A stretch of DNA of 9,643 bases from Halothiobacillus neapolitanus (GTDB lineage Bacteria; Pseudomonadota; Gammaproteobacteria; Halothiobacillales; Halothiobacillaceae). The stretch spans positions 1-9,643 of the forward strand of contig DYLI01000060.1 in the NCBI GenBank assembly GCA_020722165.1. The letters run 5' to 3'. Made by a program: the position numbers and the translations under genes. The notes beneath the pieces are model-generated. The model was given only the letters and a program-made list of their open reading frames with translations. It was not told the origin of the DNA and did no database searches. Below, one piece after another: positions 6,028 to 9,643 of the stretch. Every line of letters starts with the position of its first letter. Positions within the stretch are counted from its first letter, which is position 1.

Positions 6028-6713
6028 GCCACACCATCCACCCCTTTGCCCATCTACACGCTTGGCAGCGCCTTGCACTGGCTAGCGCCGCAGGCTTCAT
6101 CGTGGCGCTTGCCCTGCAAGCCCAAGACCTTGTCAAGGGCTGGGAAAGCCAGCTTTTAATTAGTTGGCTGGCTGCGGGCAGCACCTTTCTTGTCGTGCAT
6201 ATTTTGGGACTGGGTCGGCTCAATGCACATCTTTCCCGCTGGCGGGCGCAACGCGACGACCCCGGCGCAGCAGCCATTTACCTGCTCTTGCTCGTCACCG
6301 TTTTCGTCAGCTTTGCCGGAATCTTGCTCATCAGCGAAGCCGCCAACACCTCACAGGGATGGAGTCGCGGCGGGCATATCGGCCTGGCGCTGGGTGCCAT
6401 GGCCATCAATTGGCTCCTCGTTCAAGCGGTGTTCACCCTACATTACGCTCGTCTGTATTACGCACCCAACCAAGCCACCCCCAACGCAAGCGACACGATC
6501 GGCGGCCTAATCTTCCCCGGCGGCGAGCCTCCCGGCTACACCGATTTTGCCTATTTTGCGCTCGTCATCGGCATGACTTCGCAAACCGCCGACATCAATA
6601 TCGCCAACACCGCCATGCGCCGCCTCGCCATGCTGCACGGCATGACCGCGTTCGCCTACAACATCCTGGTTCTCGCCATGACGCTGAATTTATTGGCTGG
6701 AGCGCTAGGCTAA
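6024..6713 (+). CDS. DUF1345 family membrane protein
   Basis: A 229-residue integral membrane protein of the DUF1345 family, with unknown biochemical function. Hydrophobic spans fall near 17-32, 43-62, 83-104, 118-138, 172-187 and 203-227. Recognisable family motifs are NWLLVQAVFTLHYARLYY (129-146), GGLIFPG (160-166), YTDFAYFALVIGMTSQTADI (172-191) and the closing basic RRLAMLHG (199-206) before the last span. The ATG at 6024 shares the ATGA of the DedA stop codon, and the frame upstream is only the shadow of the DedA gene, so this start is well supported. The overlap implies co-expression with DedA and possibly a shared role in the cell envelope. It ends 42 bp before the dioxygenase gene, which may belong to the same transcript; no terminator is seen in that gap. 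Confidence 0.9.
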   Translation: MSHTIHPFAHLHAWQRLALASAAGFIVALALQAQDLVKGWESQLLISWLAAGSTFLVVHILGLGRLNAHLSRWRAQRDDPGAAAIYLLLLVTVFVSFAGILLISEAANTSQGWSRGGHIGLALGAMAINWLLVQAVFTLHYARLYYAPNQATPNASDTIGGLIFPGGEPPGYTDFAYFALVIGMTSQTADINIANTAMRRLAMLHGMTAFAYNILVLAMTLNLLAGALG

Positions 6714-6755
6714 ACATAGAATTTCATTATCAACAGCACATGCAACGGAGTCCCC

Positions 6756-7580
6756 ATGTCCGCCCAAGATGCCGAATGGCAACATTGGCTACAAGATAAC
6801 CTCGCAAGAAACTGCGCCCCAATAGAGCTTTACCAAATCATGCGCACCCACGGGTTTTCAGTGAGCACGATCAAAATCATGATGGGCACTGCTTACCCCA
6901 CAGGCATCGAACTTAGCGAAGGTAAATCTGACATTGACCATCTCGCCATTTCCAAAGTCATGGACAACGCCAAACCTTTCCAAATCAACAAGTTCGACAG
7001 CGACTTAATCCAGCTTTACACCATCGAAGATTTCCTGACGGAAGATGAATGCGAAAAAATCATTCAACTCACCGAAAGCCAACTTCGTCCCTCCACCGTC
7101 ACCCACTCCAACGGCGACTACGCATTTCGTACCAGTGAAACCTGCGACTTGGAAAGCACCAACGACAGCTTCGTCACCTATATCGACGAAAAAATTGCCC
7201 AAGCCCTAGGCATTCGCCTGCCCTACTCCGAACCCATTCAAGCCCAGCGTTATGCAGTGAGCCAAGAGTTCAAAGCGCACCACGACTATTTCCTGCCCGA
7301 CACCGAAATATACAAAAAATTTGCCGCAACACTGGGGCAGCGCACATGGACATTCATGATTTACTTAAACGCCACCCCTAAAGGCGGGGGCACGCAATTC
7401 GCCCACCTTGGGCACACCTTCTACCCCAAGCCCGGCATGGCAGTCATTTGGAACAACCTCTTGCCCGACGGCACCCCTAATCGCAACACCTTGCACCACG
7501 GCATGCCGGTCGAAGCTGGCAAAAAAGTCATCATCACCAAATGGTTTCGAGAAAAAGGGCATGGCGAAATGTTTTACTGA
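6756..7580 (+). CDS. Prolyl 4-hydroxylase-like 2-oxoglutarate/Fe(II) dioxygenase
   Basis: A 274-residue cytoplasmic oxygenase with the P4Hc fold in about residues 85-266. The iron ligands are visible: His175 and Asp177 in EFKAHHDYF, and distal His247 in NTLHHGMPV. Lys257 in EAGKKV is placed to bind the 2-oxoglutarate carboxylate, where many relatives have GEKW. YLN (203-205) and GGGTQF (210-215) fit the family's core strands. It should couple oxidative decarboxylation of 2-oxoglutarate to hydroxylation of a protein or peptide, probably at proline, but no substrate is indicated. An N-terminal extension (1-84) holds an amphipathic section with ELYQIMRTHGF and MMGTAYP that may bind the target. 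The ATG at 6756 has CGGAG 5 nt upstream. Its codons look more A-rich than those of its neighbours, which could reflect transfer or weaker codon selection. It may be co-transcribed with the DUF1345 gene. Confidence 0.9.
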   Translation: MSAQDAEWQHWLQDNLARNCAPIELYQIMRTHGFSVSTIKIMMGTAYPTGIELSEGKSDIDHLAISKVMDNAKPFQINKFDSDLIQLYTIEDFLTEDECEKIIQLTESQLRPSTVTHSNGDYAFRTSETCDLESTNDSFVTYIDEKIAQALGIRLPYSEPIQAQRYAVSQEFKAHHDYFLPDTEIYKKFAATLGQRTWTFMIYLNATPKGGGTQFAHLGHTFYPKPGMAVIWNNLLPDGTPNRNTLHHGMPVEAGKKVIITKWFREKGHGEMFY

Positions 7581-7695
7581 AACTGTACTTAATGCGTTGA
7601 AAAAAGCCTCCTCAAAATACTGAGCGGTTAAGTGAAGGAGGGAGATTTCTACATTGACTCAAAATCAAGACTCAAAAAATCACATAGCACTTCTC

Positions 7696-7732
7696 TGCGT
7701 GACCGTAGCCACGCATGGCACTAGAATGCGTG
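7696..7732. promoter_or_regulatory. Nested inverted repeats upstream of acs (candidate operator)
   Basis: TGCGTG (7696-7701) pairs with CACGCA (7710-7715) across 8 bases. The same central block, as CACGCAT (7710-7716), also pairs with ATGCGTG (7726-7732) across 9 bases. The two outer copies extend to TGCGTGAC and start 31 bp apart, close to three helical turns. The block covers the predicted acs promoter. CGTGA-N6-CCACG in the first palindrome is a partial match to a CRP/FNR-family site (TGTGA-N6-TCACA), and acs is CRP-activated in E. coli. As RNA, the two hairpins would be mutually exclusive. Confidence 0.45.
7699..7727 (+). promoter_or_regulatory. Predicted sigma70 promoter of acs
   Basis: GTGACC (7699-7704, four of six to TTGACA) and TAGAAT (7722-7727, five of six to TATAAT) are separated by exactly 17 bp. 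Transcription would begin near 7734, about 33 nt before the acs ATG, leaving a short leader that holds the RBS. It is the best promoter match in the 186-bp gap after the dioxygenase gene. A looser -35 is consistent with an activator-dependent promoter. Confidence 0.45.
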
Positions 7733-7766
7733 ACACTTTTGTTGCCAGAATACCAAGGAGATTGCC

Positions 7767-9643
<1,877 letters not shown>

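Noticed and set aside
7606..7642. CCTCCT...AGGAGG inverted repeat after the dioxygenase gene
   Set aside because: The stem is only 6 bp with a 23-base loop and no following T-tract, so it is not a credible terminator.
7656..7682. GACTCAAAATCA direct repeat
   Set aside because: It is short, A-rich and imperfect (two extra A's in the second copy), with no link to a promoter element; it is probably chance.

Overview
The window reads as a chromosomal stretch of a fairly GC-rich proteobacterium, most likely beta- or gamma-proteobacterial. The basis is the AGGAG-type ribosome binding sites, an OmpR-family two-component pair, a YohD-like DedA protein, a bacterial-type acetyl-CoA synthetase and paired C-rich/G-rich palindromic repeats. 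I cannot name the genus. No tRNA, rRNA, CRISPR array, transposase or phage gene is visible.

Left end (1-1876, minus strand): a MoxR-type AAA+ ATPase is followed downstream by a DUF2201-type protein (metallopeptidase-like domain, then a VWA-like domain beyond the edge). This is a known chaperone/partner pairing. A pair of inverted palindromic repeats fills the 134 bp between them and supplies the only Shine-Dalgarno-like sequence of the second gene.

Centre left (2012-3290, plus strand): an exported PepSY-domain protein and a four-repeat DUF347/COG4705 membrane protein, separated by a good intrinsic terminator. They converge on a two-component system (response regulator then sensor kinase, minus strand, 7-nt overlap) across a shared terminator at 3316-3337. 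The PepSY/DUF347 genes are plausible targets of this signalling pair. Tandem 11-bp-spaced direct repeats upstream of the PepSY gene are the kind of site an OmpR-family regulator uses. The signal sensed is unknown.

Centre right (5467-7580, plus strand): a DedA-family membrane protein runs divergently from the response regulator across about 50 bp. It overlaps by ATGA with a DUF1345 membrane protein, and a prolyl-4-hydroxylase-like Fe(II)/2-oxoglutarate dioxygenase follows after 42 bp.

Right end (7767-9643, plus strand): acetyl-CoA synthetase (acs), cut by the window edge about 25-30 residues before its expected end. A clear RBS, a credible sigma70 promoter and a three-copy TGCGTG palindromic motif overlapping that promoter precede it.

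The parts are mostly known families of unknown physiological role. The most unusual signals are regulatory: the repeat-borne RBS, the attenuator-like terminator inside the PepSY-DUF347 pair, and the nested inverted repeats on the acs promoter. I do not see a convincing wholly new system.
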